A stretch of DNA of 55,542 nt, taken from NCBI GenBank assembly GCA_001464835.1, contig LNDS01000026.1, positions 1 to 55,542 on the forward strand. The letters are read 5' to 3'. This document shows positions 8,996 to 16,584 of this stretch, in pieces (position 1 is the stretch's first letter; each line of letters begins with the position of its first letter). The notes below the pieces were generated by a model. The model was not told where the DNA came from. It saw only the letters and a program-made list of their open reading frames with translations, and did not search any database. The position numbers and the translations under genes were made by a program. Origin of the DNA: Rhizobiales bacterium Ga0077525 (GTDB lineage: Bacteria > Pseudomonadota > Alphaproteobacteria > Rhizobiales > Xanthobacteraceae).

Positions 8996-9904
8996 TCAGT
9001 TCGCTGACGTGCCACGGGTGACGATGGAAGCCATGCCGGCGACGATGCGGTCGAGCAGGAAGCCGACAATGCCGATGTAAGCGAGCGCGATGAAAATGTC
9101 GGGCAGCCGCGACGAATTCCAGGCGTCCCAGATGAAGAAGCCGATGCCGACGCCGCCGGTGAGCATTTCCGCGGCGACGATGGCGAGCCACGACAGACCG
9201 ATGCCGATACGAAGCCCTGTGAAGATGTAGGGTGCCGCCGATGGGATCATGATCTTCCAGAAAAACTCGAAGTGATTGAGTTGCAGCACCGCGGCGACGT
9301 TGCGGTAGTCCTGCGGAATGTTGCGGATGCCGACCGCGGTGTTGATGATGATCGGCCACACCGAGGTGATGAAGATGACGAAAATCGCCGATGGCTGGCT
9401 GTCGCGGAACGCGGCGAGCGAAATCGGCAACCAGGCCAAAGGCGAGATCGTGCGCAGCACCTGGAAGATCGGATCGAGGCCGCGCATTGCCCAGACCGAC
9501 TGGCCGATCAAGGTGCCGAGCATGATGCCGAACAGCGCGGCCAGGCCGTAGCCGATGGCGACGCGCTGCAACGATGTCAGAACCCGCCAGCCGAGGCCGA
9601 TGTCCTGCGGGCCGGCGACGAAGAACGGATCAACGATGAGGTCGTAGGCTTCGGTCCAGATCTTGGAAGGCGGCGGCAGCGTGGCGCCGGGGCGCATGCA
9701 CAGCAGCTGCCATGCTGTCAGCAGGAGTACGATCATCACCAGCGGCGGGATCACCGCCGACGCAACGCGGACGAGGCCGGCGCGCAGGCGTGTGTTCATT
9801 GCCGTCTGCTTGAGCGGCAACGGAACGATCTTGGCAGCCGCGGGCGGCGTCGGGGCCGAGGGAATGCTGGCCGAGATGTCGGATTTGGCCACTGTCATGT
9901 TCAT
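8996..9904 (-). CDS. nrtB: Nitrate ABC transporter permease
   Basis: Membrane subunit of the nitrate importer, about 302 aa from MNMTVAKSD. The N-terminus is an alanine/proline-rich cytoplasmic segment. The first membrane helix is at IPPLVMIVLLLTAWQLL, followed by five more. The permease coupling loop EFFWKIMIPSAAPYIFTGLR near residue 225 matches the BPD_transp_1 EAA motif of the taurine/nitrate family. The start was chosen at 9904 because GGAG lies about 10 nt upstream. ATG 9913 would overlap that site. It is separated from nrtA by a strong GC hairpin at 9937-9960 and from nrtD by 5 nt. Confidence 0.92.
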   Translation of the reverse strand: MNMTVAKSDISASIPSAPTPPAAAKIVPLPLKQTAMNTRLRAGLVRVASAVIPPLVMIVLLLTAWQLLCMRPGATLPPPSKIWTEAYDLIVDPFFVAGPQDIGLGWRVLTSLQRVAIGYGLAALFGIMLGTLIGQSVWAMRGLDPIFQVLRTISPLAWLPISLAAFRDSQPSAIFVIFITSVWPIIINTAVGIRNIPQDYRNVAAVLQLNHFEFFWKIMIPSAAPYIFTGLRIGIGLSWLAIVAAEMLTGGVGIGFFIWDAWNSSRLPDIFIALAYIGIVGFLLDRIVAGMASIVTRGTSAN

Positions 9905-9936
9905 CGCTTGCATGCTCCGGTTTGAACGAGGCGGTT

Positions 9937-9960
9937 GGGCCGCCCGCGCGGGGGCGGCCC
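9937..9960 (-). other. Intercistronic hairpin between nrtA and nrtB
   Basis: Perfect 9-bp inverted repeat (GGGCCGCCC at 9937-9945, GGGCGGCCC at 9952-9960) with a 6-nt loop. It lies 20 nt after the nrtA stop. In the transcript it is followed by AACCGCC rather than a U run, so it is not a classical terminator. It probably stabilises the nrtA 3' end or attenuates read-through so that binding protein exceeds permease. Confidence 0.75.
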
Positions 9961-9979
9961 GAGGTTTCAATGTGGCGCG

Positions 9980-11311
9980 CTAGACTTCGACACGCTTGAT
10001 CGACAGGCTCTTGAGATAGGCCTGCGGATTTTCCGGATCGAAGATCTTGCCGTCGAAGAAGGTTTCCTTGCCGCGCGACGACGATGCCGGAATGTCGGCG
10101 GCGGCGACCGAAAGGCCCTTGGCGGCGTCGCGCCACAGGTCTTCGCGGTTCACCTTGTTGACCATCGCCTTGATGTCGGTTCCGCCGTCGAACTTGCCCC
10201 AGCGAATGTCTTCGGTGACGAACCATGTGTCATGGCTCTTGAACGGGTAGGACGCATGGTCCTGCCAGAACTTCATGAACTGCTTGGTGCCCTTCTCGAC
10301 GCGGCCGTTGCCGTAATTGATGTCGCCCTTGGCGCGGCCGATGATGTCTGCGACCGGCACGTTGAACCATTGCCGCTTGCCGACGATCTCCGACATTTCC
10401 TGCCGGTTGTCCGGCTTGTCGCACCACTGCTGTGCTTCCATCACCGCCATCAGCAGGGCCTTGGCGGCGTTCGGATTCTTGTCGACCCAGTCGGCGCGCA
10501 TGCCGAGCGCTTTCTCCGGGTGCTTGGCCCAGATTTCGCCGGTCGAGCAGGCCGAGAAGCCGATGCCCTGGTTGACGAGCTGTTCGCCCCACGGCTCGCC
10601 GACGCAGAAGGCGTCCATGTTGCCGACCTTCATGTTGGCCACCATTTGCGGCGGCGGCACCACGATGGTCGAGACGTCCTTGTCCGGATCGATGCCGGCG
10701 GCGGCGAGCCAGTAGCGGATCCACAAATCATGGGTGCCGCCGGGGAACGTCATCGCGACTTTCACTTCCTTGCCGGCGGCCTTCTTGGCGGCGAAGGCGG
10801 CCTTGAGCGCGGAAGCGTCGCCGGTGACTTTGAGATCCTTGTATTCGTTGGAAACCGAAATTGCCTGCGCATCGAGATTGAGCCGCGCCAGGATGTACAT
10901 CGGCGTCGGCACGTTGTTCTGCGTCACCTTGCCGGCCGAGATCAGGTACGGCATCGGCGTCAGGATATGCGCGCCATCGATGCCATTAGCGGCGCCGCCG
11001 AGAACCATGTTGTCGCGCGTCGCGCCCCACGATGCCTGTTTGGACACTTCAACGTCCGGCATGCCGTATTTGGCGAAGATGCCCTTTTCCTTGGCGATCA
11101 CCAGAGGAGATGCATCCATCAGCGCGATATAGCCAAGGATCGCCTTGGTCACTTCCGGGCCGGCGGCTTCTGCAATGTGAATGCCGAACGGGAACTGCGT
11201 GCCGATCGCGCTCATCAGCGCGGCGGTGCCGGCGCCGGCCTTGAGCAGCGACCGGCGGCTGATGCCCTTGGATATTTTGTTGGTCGTCATTGGAAGCGTC
11301 ATCCTTTTCAT
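9980..11311 (-). CDS. nrtA: Nitrate ABC transporter substrate-binding protein, Tat-exported
   Basis: Periplasmic nitrate/nitrite receptor, 443 aa. The N-terminus carries a twin-arginine signal (SRRSLLKAGAG) and a likely cleavage after IAEAA. The mature part matches the NrtA/NasF/CmpA family: MTFPGGTHDLWIRYWLAAAG, PPPQMVANMKVG, DAFCVGEPWGEQ. It shares this scaffold with NasS in the same locus, which lacks the signal peptide. First structural gene after the regulated leader (terminator at 11348-11403). MTLPMTT or MTTNKIS at slightly later ATGs are alternative starts. ATG 11311 has a GGGG box 7 nt upstream. Confidence 0.94.
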   Translation of the reverse strand: MKRMTLPMTTNKISKGISRRSLLKAGAGTAALMSAIGTQFPFGIHIAEAAGPEVTKAILGYIALMDASPLVIAKEKGIFAKYGMPDVEVSKQASWGATRDNMVLGGAANGIDGAHILTPMPYLISAGKVTQNNVPTPMYILARLNLDAQAISVSNEYKDLKVTGDASALKAAFAAKKAAGKEVKVAMTFPGGTHDLWIRYWLAAAGIDPDKDVSTIVVPPPQMVANMKVGNMDAFCVGEPWGEQLVNQGIGFSACSTGEIWAKHPEKALGMRADWVDKNPNAAKALLMAVMEAQQWCDKPDNRQEMSEIVGKRQWFNVPVADIIGRAKGDINYGNGRVEKGTKQFMKFWQDHASYPFKSHDTWFVTEDIRWGKFDGGTDIKAMVNKVNREDLWRDAAKGLSVAAADIPASSSRGKETFFDGKIFDPENPQAYLKSLSIKRVEV

Positions 11312-11347
11312 TCGAGTGCCCCGGTCTTCGCAGTGCCGTCAGCGCAT

Positions 11348-11403
11348 AAAAAAAAGCCGCAGTCCCGAGACGCACGAAATGCGTTCCCCCTCAGGACAGC
11401 GGC
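11348..11403 (-). terminator. Intrinsic terminator in the nas leader (regulated attenuator)
   Basis: On the minus-strand transcript a GCCGC..GTCC.GAG arm pairs with CTC.GGAC..GCGGC, and an inner ACGCA/TGCGT stem caps the structure. Eight U residues follow directly (complement of 11348-11355). It stands about 37 nt upstream of the nrtA start and would stop transcription before the structural genes. Its 5' arm (11396-11403) is also part of hairpin P2, so the two folds exclude each other. Confidence 0.9.
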
Positions 11404-11427
11404 GTTGCTGTGGCCCGTCATTGGACC
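11396..11427 (-). promoter_or_regulatory. Tandem hexaloop ANTAR-target hairpins (NasT antiterminator site)
   Basis: Two abutting hairpins read in the transcript. P1 (complement of 11412-11427) is GGUCC-AAUGAC-GGGCC. P2 (complement of 11396-11411) is ACAGC-AACGCC-GCUGU. Each has a 5-bp stem and a six-base loop with A at position 1 and G at position 4, the pattern known for ANTAR antiterminator proteins (NasR, EutV, AmiR). P2 uses 11396-11403, which is the 5' arm of the terminator. NasT binding would hold P1 and P2 and prevent termination. nasT lies 1.4 kb upstream. Confidence 0.88.
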
Positions 11428-11468
11428 CGATGCGCCAGCCGGACGGCGGCGCGTCTTGGACTTCTTCT

Positions 11469-11486
11469 ATACAAGCGCCGTGCCAA
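11469..11486 (-). promoter_or_regulatory. Sigma-54-like -24/-12 promoter of the nas structural operon
   Basis: The minus-strand sequence TTGGCACGGCGCTTGTAT fits the consensus YTGGCACG-N4-TTGCW with one change (GT instead of GC at -13/-12). The GG and G positions have the required 11-nt spacing. The predicted start near 11459 would give a leader of about 148 nt that contains both hairpins and the terminator. The rest of the gap up to nasS (11487-11616) shows only AT-rich sequence. No NtrC site was identified with confidence. Confidence 0.6.
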
Positions 11487-11616
11487 CTCAGGCTGGCGTC
11501 AGAAATTTTAATAATATCAATAGCTTGATAGAAATCGATGGTGCAAAGTCAGCGCGCAAAAAACGCCGCTTGCTCACATCGCCCGCAGCATGCGTATTTA
11601 TTGTGCAGTGCAACAG

Positions 11617-12807
11617 TCAGCGGACGACGGAAAGGCGCAGCTTGCCGGCACGCTTGTTGCGCCAGAAGGCGATGTGTCCGGCGATATCGGACGCGTTAAA
11701 TGGCGGGCCGGCAAAGCCGCCGATACCATCGCCGTTTTCGCCAGGTTCGTGCGGCGGCGCGGTGCCGACCGCGGCGTCGAAAAGATCAGGCCGGAACACC
11801 GCTTGCGCCAGCGCCAGCGATTCATCCGACAGCGGCGCCTGCCCCCAGCGCACGATCTGGGCGTAAATCCAGGCGGCCTGCACCGGGTCGGGACGCGCCG
11901 CGCCGTTGCGGCCGATCATCAAGTAACGATCGTTGGCGCGCACCGCCCCGTCATGCGCAATTTTCAGGTTGCCGGTGAGCGCGCGGCCGACCAGTTCCGC
12001 TTCGACGCCGAGCCGGCCGGCGATCGCGGTCGAAACCGCCGTCAGGTTTTCCGGTAATTCGGCGAAAGCCGCCGCCGCCGCCAGCGCGCGGATCATCGCT
12101 GCCAGGACGTCCGGATGTTCAATGGCCCAGCTTTCGCGCGCGGCGAAAACCTTCTCGGTGACGCGCGCCTGTATTTCGCAGCCGAAATGCAGAATGCGCC
12201 CGATTCCGGCATCGACGGCGACCGAATTCCACGGCGCGCCGACGCAGAAGCCATCGACATGACCGTTGGTGAGACTTTCCACCATATAAGGCGGCGGCAA
12301 CACGACGAGCCGGACATCTTCATCCGGATCGATGCCGCCCGTCGCCATCCAGTAACGCAGTTGGTAATTGTGATGCGAAAAAGGAAACGTCATGCCGAAA
12401 GTCAGCGGCTCGGCGTTCCTTGCTTTGCGTTCCTCCACAACGCGTGCCAGCGCCCAAGCCGACACTTGCGGATCGGCGATATCGCCGTCGGCGCGGCTCT
12501 CCAGCGCGGCAAACAGCCGCGGCGACACTGTGATGGCGTTGCCATTGAGCCCGAGATTAAAGGGCGCAACGATCGGCACCCGCACGTGTCCGATACCGAG
12601 ACTGGACGCGACCGCCACCGGCGCCAGGAGATGCGCAGCATCGAACAGGCCGATATTGAGCTTGTCGCGCACGTTCGACCAAGACACTTCGCGCACCAGT
12701 TCGACATCGACTCCCTCGGCCGCGGTGAAGCCGAGATCGACGGCGACGATCAGCGCGGCCGCATCGACGAGGGGAATGTAACCAATCCGAAGTTTCCCGG
12801 CGGTCAT
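11617..12807 (-). CDS. nasS: Nitrate sensor NasS (NrtA-like, cytoplasmic)
   Basis: A 396 aa protein of the NrtA fold starting directly at MTAGKLRIGYIPLVDAAALI with no signal peptide. It is therefore cytoplasmic. It keeps the ligand-site motifs seen in NrtA: MTFPFSHHNYQLRYWMATGG, LPPPYMVESLTNGHVDGFCV and GAPW. In the known NasS-NasT system, NasS without nitrate sequesters the antiterminator NasT and releases it when nitrate or nitrite binds. The start overlaps the nasT stop by 4 nt (ATGA), fitting a stoichiometric pair. The structural operon begins 306 nt downstream, after the leader. Confidence 0.93.
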   Translation of the reverse strand: MTAGKLRIGYIPLVDAAALIVAVDLGFTAAEGVDVELVREVSWSNVRDKLNIGLFDAAHLLAPVAVASSLGIGHVRVPIVAPFNLGLNGNAITVSPRLFAALESRADGDIADPQVSAWALARVVEERKARNAEPLTFGMTFPFSHHNYQLRYWMATGGIDPDEDVRLVVLPPPYMVESLTNGHVDGFCVGAPWNSVAVDAGIGRILHFGCEIQARVTEKVFAARESWAIEHPDVLAAMIRALAAAAAFAELPENLTAVSTAIAGRLGVEAELVGRALTGNLKIAHDGAVRANDRYLMIGRNGAARPDPVQAAWIYAQIVRWGQAPLSDESLALAQAVFRPDLFDAAVGTAPPHEPGENGDGIGGFAGPPFNASDIAGHIAFWRNKRAGKLRLSVVR

Positions 12808-13442
12808 TTGAACAGCTCCGCTGCGGTCAATACCGATTGCGCGATGTCGACGATCTTCTTGTTCTCATTCATGGCGGTCTTGCGCATCAGCGCATAGGCC
12901 TCTTCTTCGCTGAAGTTCTTGGCTTTCATCAGCACACCCTTGGCGCGATCGATGACCTTGCGTTCGTCGAGCGCATGCTTGGCCTGATCGAGTTCGGTTT
13001 GCAGGCGATGAAAGGCGTTGAAGCGTGAAATGCACAGATCGAGAATGCTGGTGATGCGTTCTTTCTTCAGCCCGCCGACGATATAGGCCGACACGCCAGC
13101 ATCGACCGCCGCCTGGATCGACGCGGTATCGCTCTGGTCGACGAACATCGCCACCGGACGCTTCACCGCGCGGCTCATCTGGAACATCTGCTCAAGCATG
13201 TCGCGCGAGGGACTTTCCAGATCGATCAGGATCACGTCCGGGTCCATCGCATAAATCCGGACCAGTAGATTATGGGTCTCGGCAATACGTTCAACCTGGG
13301 TAAAGCCGGCCTCGCGCAGACCGTCTTCGAGGATGGCGGCGCGGATCGGGCTTTCATCGACAATGGCGATCTTGAGCGAGGAATCGCGGCTGCCGCCCTG
13401 CGGCTGGGAGCCGTGGCCTGCTGAATCCGAACCCTTCCGCAT
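12804..13442 (-). CDS. nasT: ANTAR-domain antiterminator NasT
   Basis: A response-regulator-like protein with an N-terminal receiver fold (KIAIVDESPIRAAILEDGL, VILIDLESPSRDMLEQ, SAYIVGGL) and a C-terminal ANTAR domain (KVIDRAKGVLMKAKNFSEEE, AYALMRKTAMNENKKIVDIA) that binds paired hairpins in RNA. The receiver keeps an Asp in LIDLESP. In NasT, activity is controlled by NasS rather than by phosphorylation. The frame is open up to an ATG at 13523, giving 239 aa. ATG 13442 gives 212 aa, nearer the usual family length, and was chosen. Neither has a strong ribosome site. Transcribed ahead of nasS, divergent from the flavoprotein at 13669. Confidence 0.92.
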   Translation of the reverse strand: MRKGSDSAGHGSQPQGGSRDSSLKIAIVDESPIRAAILEDGLREAGFTQVERIAETHNLLVRIYAMDPDVILIDLESPSRDMLEQMFQMSRAVKRPVAMFVDQSDTASIQAAVDAGVSAYIVGGLKKERITSILDLCISRFNAFHRLQTELDQAKHALDERKVIDRAKGVLMKAKNFSEEEAYALMRKTAMNENKKIVDIAQSVLTAAELFK

Positions 13443-13668
13443 CTCACTCAAGGAAACACTCCCGGCTACCGCACCTTTATGCGGGGCGCCGCCAAATGCA
13501 AACCGTTCCCGCGTCCTGTTCATGCAAGACCCATTCCATGGTCAAAGCATGCTCGATTTGGCGAAAAACGACGGCAATCGCGCGAGACCGGCAGTAATGC
13601 AATACGAGCACGGTAGTCCGTTATTTTCCAAATAGGCCCGGCCGCGTTAAGAAGGATACCGGCGGCGC

Positions 13669-15423
13669 GTGCTGCCCCGAACTGCCGGTGCCGGTGTGAT
13701 CGTTTTGCTTTCGGATATTCCAGACGACAGAAATTATGACGTCGTGGTTGCCGGCGCCGGCGCCGGCGGCATGGCCGCCGCGCTTTATGCCGCCATCGCC
13801 GGCAAGAAAGTCTTGCTGGCCGAGCATACGGAATTCCTCGGCGGCACGACGGCGCTGTCGGCCGGCACGATCTGGGCGCCCAATACGCGGCACGCGGCGG
13901 GATCGGGCGACAGCGCGGAAAAGGCCGCGCTGTTTCTCGACAACGTGGTCGGCAATTATGCGCGCCCGGCGCTACGCCGCGCCTTTCTCGACGCCGCGCC
14001 GGAGGCCATCAGGACGCTGGAAGACAGTACGGACGTTCAGTTCCGCGCCTATCCGCTACATCCGGACTATGTCCAGGAGGTGGACGGCGCGACCTTGCGC
14101 GGCCGCGCGCTGGAGGCGCTACCGTTCGACGGCCGCAAGCTCGGAAAGGCTTTCGCTTTGTTGCGGCCGCCGATCCCGGAATTCACCGTTCTCGGCGGCA
14201 TGATGGTCAGCCGTGGCGATATCGACCATCTGCTGAAGATGACCAAGTCGGCGACGTCCTTCGTCCACGCGGTCAAACTGCTGGCGCGCCACGCCAGCGA
14301 CCGGCTGCGCCATCCGCGCGGCACGCGGCTTGTGATGGGCAATGCGCTGGTCGGACGCTTTGTCCGCTCCTTGCTCGATCGGGACGTGGACATTGTCATG
14401 AATACATCCGTAACGGAACTTCATCGCAACAATGGCGCCGTCGATGGCGTGACGCTCAGATGCGGCGATGTCGTGCGTCACATTGGGGCGGCCAAGGCCG
14501 TCGTCCTCGCCGGCGGCGGATTTATACGCCACCCGACGCGGCGCGCTGCCCTGCTGGCGAAGCCGGTGCCCGAATTTTCCCCGGTGGCGCCCGGCAGCAC
14601 CGGCGAACTGCAAGACCTCGCGTTGGCCCTTGGCGCGCGCTTTTGCGAAGGCAATCTCGACAATGCCTTCTGGGCGCCGGTGTCGCTGCGCAAACGCGCC
14701 GACGGAACGATGGCCATTTTTCCGCATTTCGTGCTCGACCGCTCGAAGCCGGGCACCGTTTGCGTCAACAAGAACGGCAAGCGCTTCGTCAACGAATCGA
14801 CCAGCTACCATTTGTTCGCGCGGGCGATGTATGACGCCAACAAACGCAGTCCCAACATTCCGGCGTATTTCATCGCCGACGCGGTGGCGTTGAAGCGCTA
14901 CGGGCTCGGCATGGTGCGGCCGGGCGGCCGAGGCCTCAAACCCTATCTCGCCGAGGGCTACCTGACGCAAGGCGCGACCTTGCGCGATCTGGCGCAAAAG
15001 CTCGGCATCGATGCCGGCAATCTGGAGCGCACTGTTGCCGCGATGAACGGCTATGCGAAGACCGGCATCGATGCGGAATTCGCCCGCGGCAGCACGCCCT
15101 ATCATCACGCCGCCGGCGATCCCAAGGTGCGGCCCAATCCCAATCTTGGCCCGATCGCCACGCCGCCGTTTTATGCGATCCGGCTGGTGCCGGCCGATAT
15201 CGGCGCCGCCAATGGCCTCGTGACCAATGACGACGCACAGGTACTCGGCTTCAACGACGTGCCGATCTCCGGGCTTTACGCCTGCGGCGCCGACATGCAA
15301 TCGATCATGGGCGGCACCTATCCGGGGCCCGGCGTCACGCTCGGCCCCGCCATTACCTTTGCCTATCGGGCGATGCGACATGCGCTGGGCGCCAAGGACG
15401 AAGCCGGAAGCCCAAGACGATGA
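13669..15423 (+). CDS. FAD-dependent dehydrogenase, KstD/fumarate reductase flavoprotein family
   Basis: A 584 aa flavoprotein. The N-terminal FAD site is YDVVVAGAGAGGMAAALYAA with the following LAEHTEFLGGTTALSAGTIW. A second conserved block near the end (GGTYPGPGVTLGPAITFAYR) closes the FAD site as in 3-ketosteroid 1-dehydrogenase and fumarate reductase-like enzymes. The middle cap domain includes GKRFVNESTSYHLF. The start is a GTG at 13669. GTG 13696 is possible. It overlaps the amidohydrolase gene by 4 nt, so the pair probably acts on one substrate, perhaps a cyclic ketone or lactone precursor. Substrate unknown. Divergent from nasT but unrelated to nitrate by motif. Confidence 0.85.
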   Translation: MLPRTAGAGVIVLLSDIPDDRNYDVVVAGAGAGGMAAALYAAIAGKKVLLAEHTEFLGGTTALSAGTIWAPNTRHAAGSGDSAEKAALFLDNVVGNYARPALRRAFLDAAPEAIRTLEDSTDVQFRAYPLHPDYVQEVDGATLRGRALEALPFDGRKLGKAFALLRPPIPEFTVLGGMMVSRGDIDHLLKMTKSATSFVHAVKLLARHASDRLRHPRGTRLVMGNALVGRFVRSLLDRDVDIVMNTSVTELHRNNGAVDGVTLRCGDVVRHIGAAKAVVLAGGGFIRHPTRRAALLAKPVPEFSPVAPGSTGELQDLALALGARFCEGNLDNAFWAPVSLRKRADGTMAIFPHFVLDRSKPGTVCVNKNGKRFVNESTSYHLFARAMYDANKRSPNIPAYFIADAVALKRYGLGMVRPGGRGLKPYLAEGYLTQGATLRDLAQKLGIDAGNLERTVAAMNGYAKTGIDAEFARGSTPYHHAAGDPKVRPNPNLGPIATPPFYAIRLVPADIGAANGLVTNDDAQVLGFNDVPISGLYACGADMQSIMGGTYPGPGVTLGPAITFAYRAMRHALGAKDEAGSPRR

Positions 15424-16253
15424 CTGCGGCGATTTTTCAGGAACCCAAGATCGACTGCCATACGCATGTGTTCGATCCGGCGCGTTTTCCCTACGATCCG
15501 GCGATTGCCTACAAGCCTTCCGGTCAGGAAATCGGCACCGCGGCGCAATTGCGTCAGGTGATGAAGACCTACGGCGTTAGCCATTCTCTGCTGGTGCAGC
15601 CGAATTCGGGTTACGGCAGCGACAATCGTTGCATGCTCGACGCCATCGCGCAGGACAAAGACCGCCTCAAGGGCATTGCCATCATCGATTTCAATGCCAG
15701 CCTCGACGACCTGCGCGCGCTGAAAGAGCAAGGCATCGTCGGCGCCGCGTTCAATCCGACGTTTCACGGCAATGAGTACTACAAGGTCGCCGAGCCGCTG
15801 ATCCGCAAGCTCGCCGCGTTGGACATGTTCATGCAGATCCAGAGCGAGCACGACCAGCTCCTGATGTATGTGCCGTGGATCGAGACGATACCCGTCAAGG
15901 TATTGATCGACCATCTCGGCCGCCCGACGCCGTCGGCGGGACTCGGGCAGCCCGGCTTCGCCGCTTTGCTAAAACTGGCCAAGAGCGGCCGTGTCAGCGT
16001 CAAACTGTCCGGCTATTCGAAATATTCGCACGGCCGTTACCCGTTCGAGGACTGCTGGCCCTTCGTGCGCGCCGTTGCCGATGCCTTTGGCCTCGAAAAC
16101 TGCCTGTGGGCGTCGGATTGGCCCTATTTGCGCGCCCCGGAACGGCAGGATTACGGGCCGCTGGTGGACCTGGCCCACCAACTATTTCCGAACGATTATG
16201 ACCGACAGGTGTTGTTCCAGACGACCCCGCGCCGCTTGTTCGGATTCTCCTGA
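15420..16253 (+). CDS. Amidohydrolase-2 family metal-dependent hydrolase
   Basis: A 277 aa TIM-barrel hydrolase related to LigI (2-pyrone-4,6-dicarboxylate lactonase) and 4-sulfomuconolactone hydrolase. It shows the metal-site HxH in KIDCHTHVFDP, a histidine in IDHLGRPTP and the terminal aspartate in LWASDWPYLRAPE. These enzymes open lactones or act as decarboxylases. It starts with an ATGA overlap on the flavoprotein stop, so the two are a coupled pair. The exact reaction is not determinable here. Confidence 0.87.
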   Translation: MTAAIFQEPKIDCHTHVFDPARFPYDPAIAYKPSGQEIGTAAQLRQVMKTYGVSHSLLVQPNSGYGSDNRCMLDAIAQDKDRLKGIAIIDFNASLDDLRALKEQGIVGAAFNPTFHGNEYYKVAEPLIRKLAALDMFMQIQSEHDQLLMYVPWIETIPVKVLIDHLGRPTPSAGLGQPGFAALLKLAKSGRVSVKLSGYSKYSHGRYPFEDCWPFVRAVADAFGLENCLWASDWPYLRAPERQDYGPLVDLAHQLFPNDYDRQVLFQTTPRRLFGFS

Positions 16254-16368
16254 CAGCAAAATTTGCCGCGAAATTTCTCTTTTTTGAGGGTTTTGTGAAT
16301 TTTTGTTGCAACGCCGCATTTTCTATGCTGCAATGCAAACAGGCGCAATAGTCGAAAGGTTGGCGACT

Positions 16369-16575
16369 ATGACGACAGCGAAATGTTTGAGACGGCAAGC
16401 GGCGACCTGCGCGGCCTTGGCTGACGCGACCTACGACGAAGAAAGCCGCGAACGTTATCTCAGGCTTGAACAGCTCTACCTGGCCTTGGCTGAGGCCGAA
16501 GACCCGACCCACCTCGAAGCCGCGCCCTTCCCCAGCGACAGCGCCACCGAGCCGGCGACCCAGCACCTCAACTAG
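16369..16575 (+). CDS. Small helical protein of unknown function (68 aa)
   Basis: Short gene starting MTTAKCLRRQAATCAALADA with a GAAAGG ribosome site 9 nt upstream. The sequence has a helical, charged middle (TYDEESRERYLRLEQLYLAL), resembling the many small R-x-x-A-x-x-C-x-x-L-A proteins of Bradyrhizobium relatives. No catalytic motif or membrane segment. It stands alone, 115 nt after the amidohydrolase and convergent with the CoxL-like gene. The upstream AT-rich gap (16254-16368) may hold its promoter, but no clear box was found. Confidence 0.6.
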   Translation: MTTAKCLRRQAATCAALADATYDEESRERYLRLEQLYLALAEAEDPTHLEAAPFPSDSATEPATQHLN

Positions 16576-16584
16576 ACTTATCCG

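Noticed and set aside
9937..9960. Intrinsic terminator after nrtA
   Set aside because: Strong stem but no U tract in the transcript, and the operon continues with nrtB. Kept as an intercistronic hairpin.
9935..11866. 643-codon plus-strand frame across nrtA and the leader
   Set aside because: Runs through nrtA antisense and the terminator. Composition is that of a GC-rich shadow.
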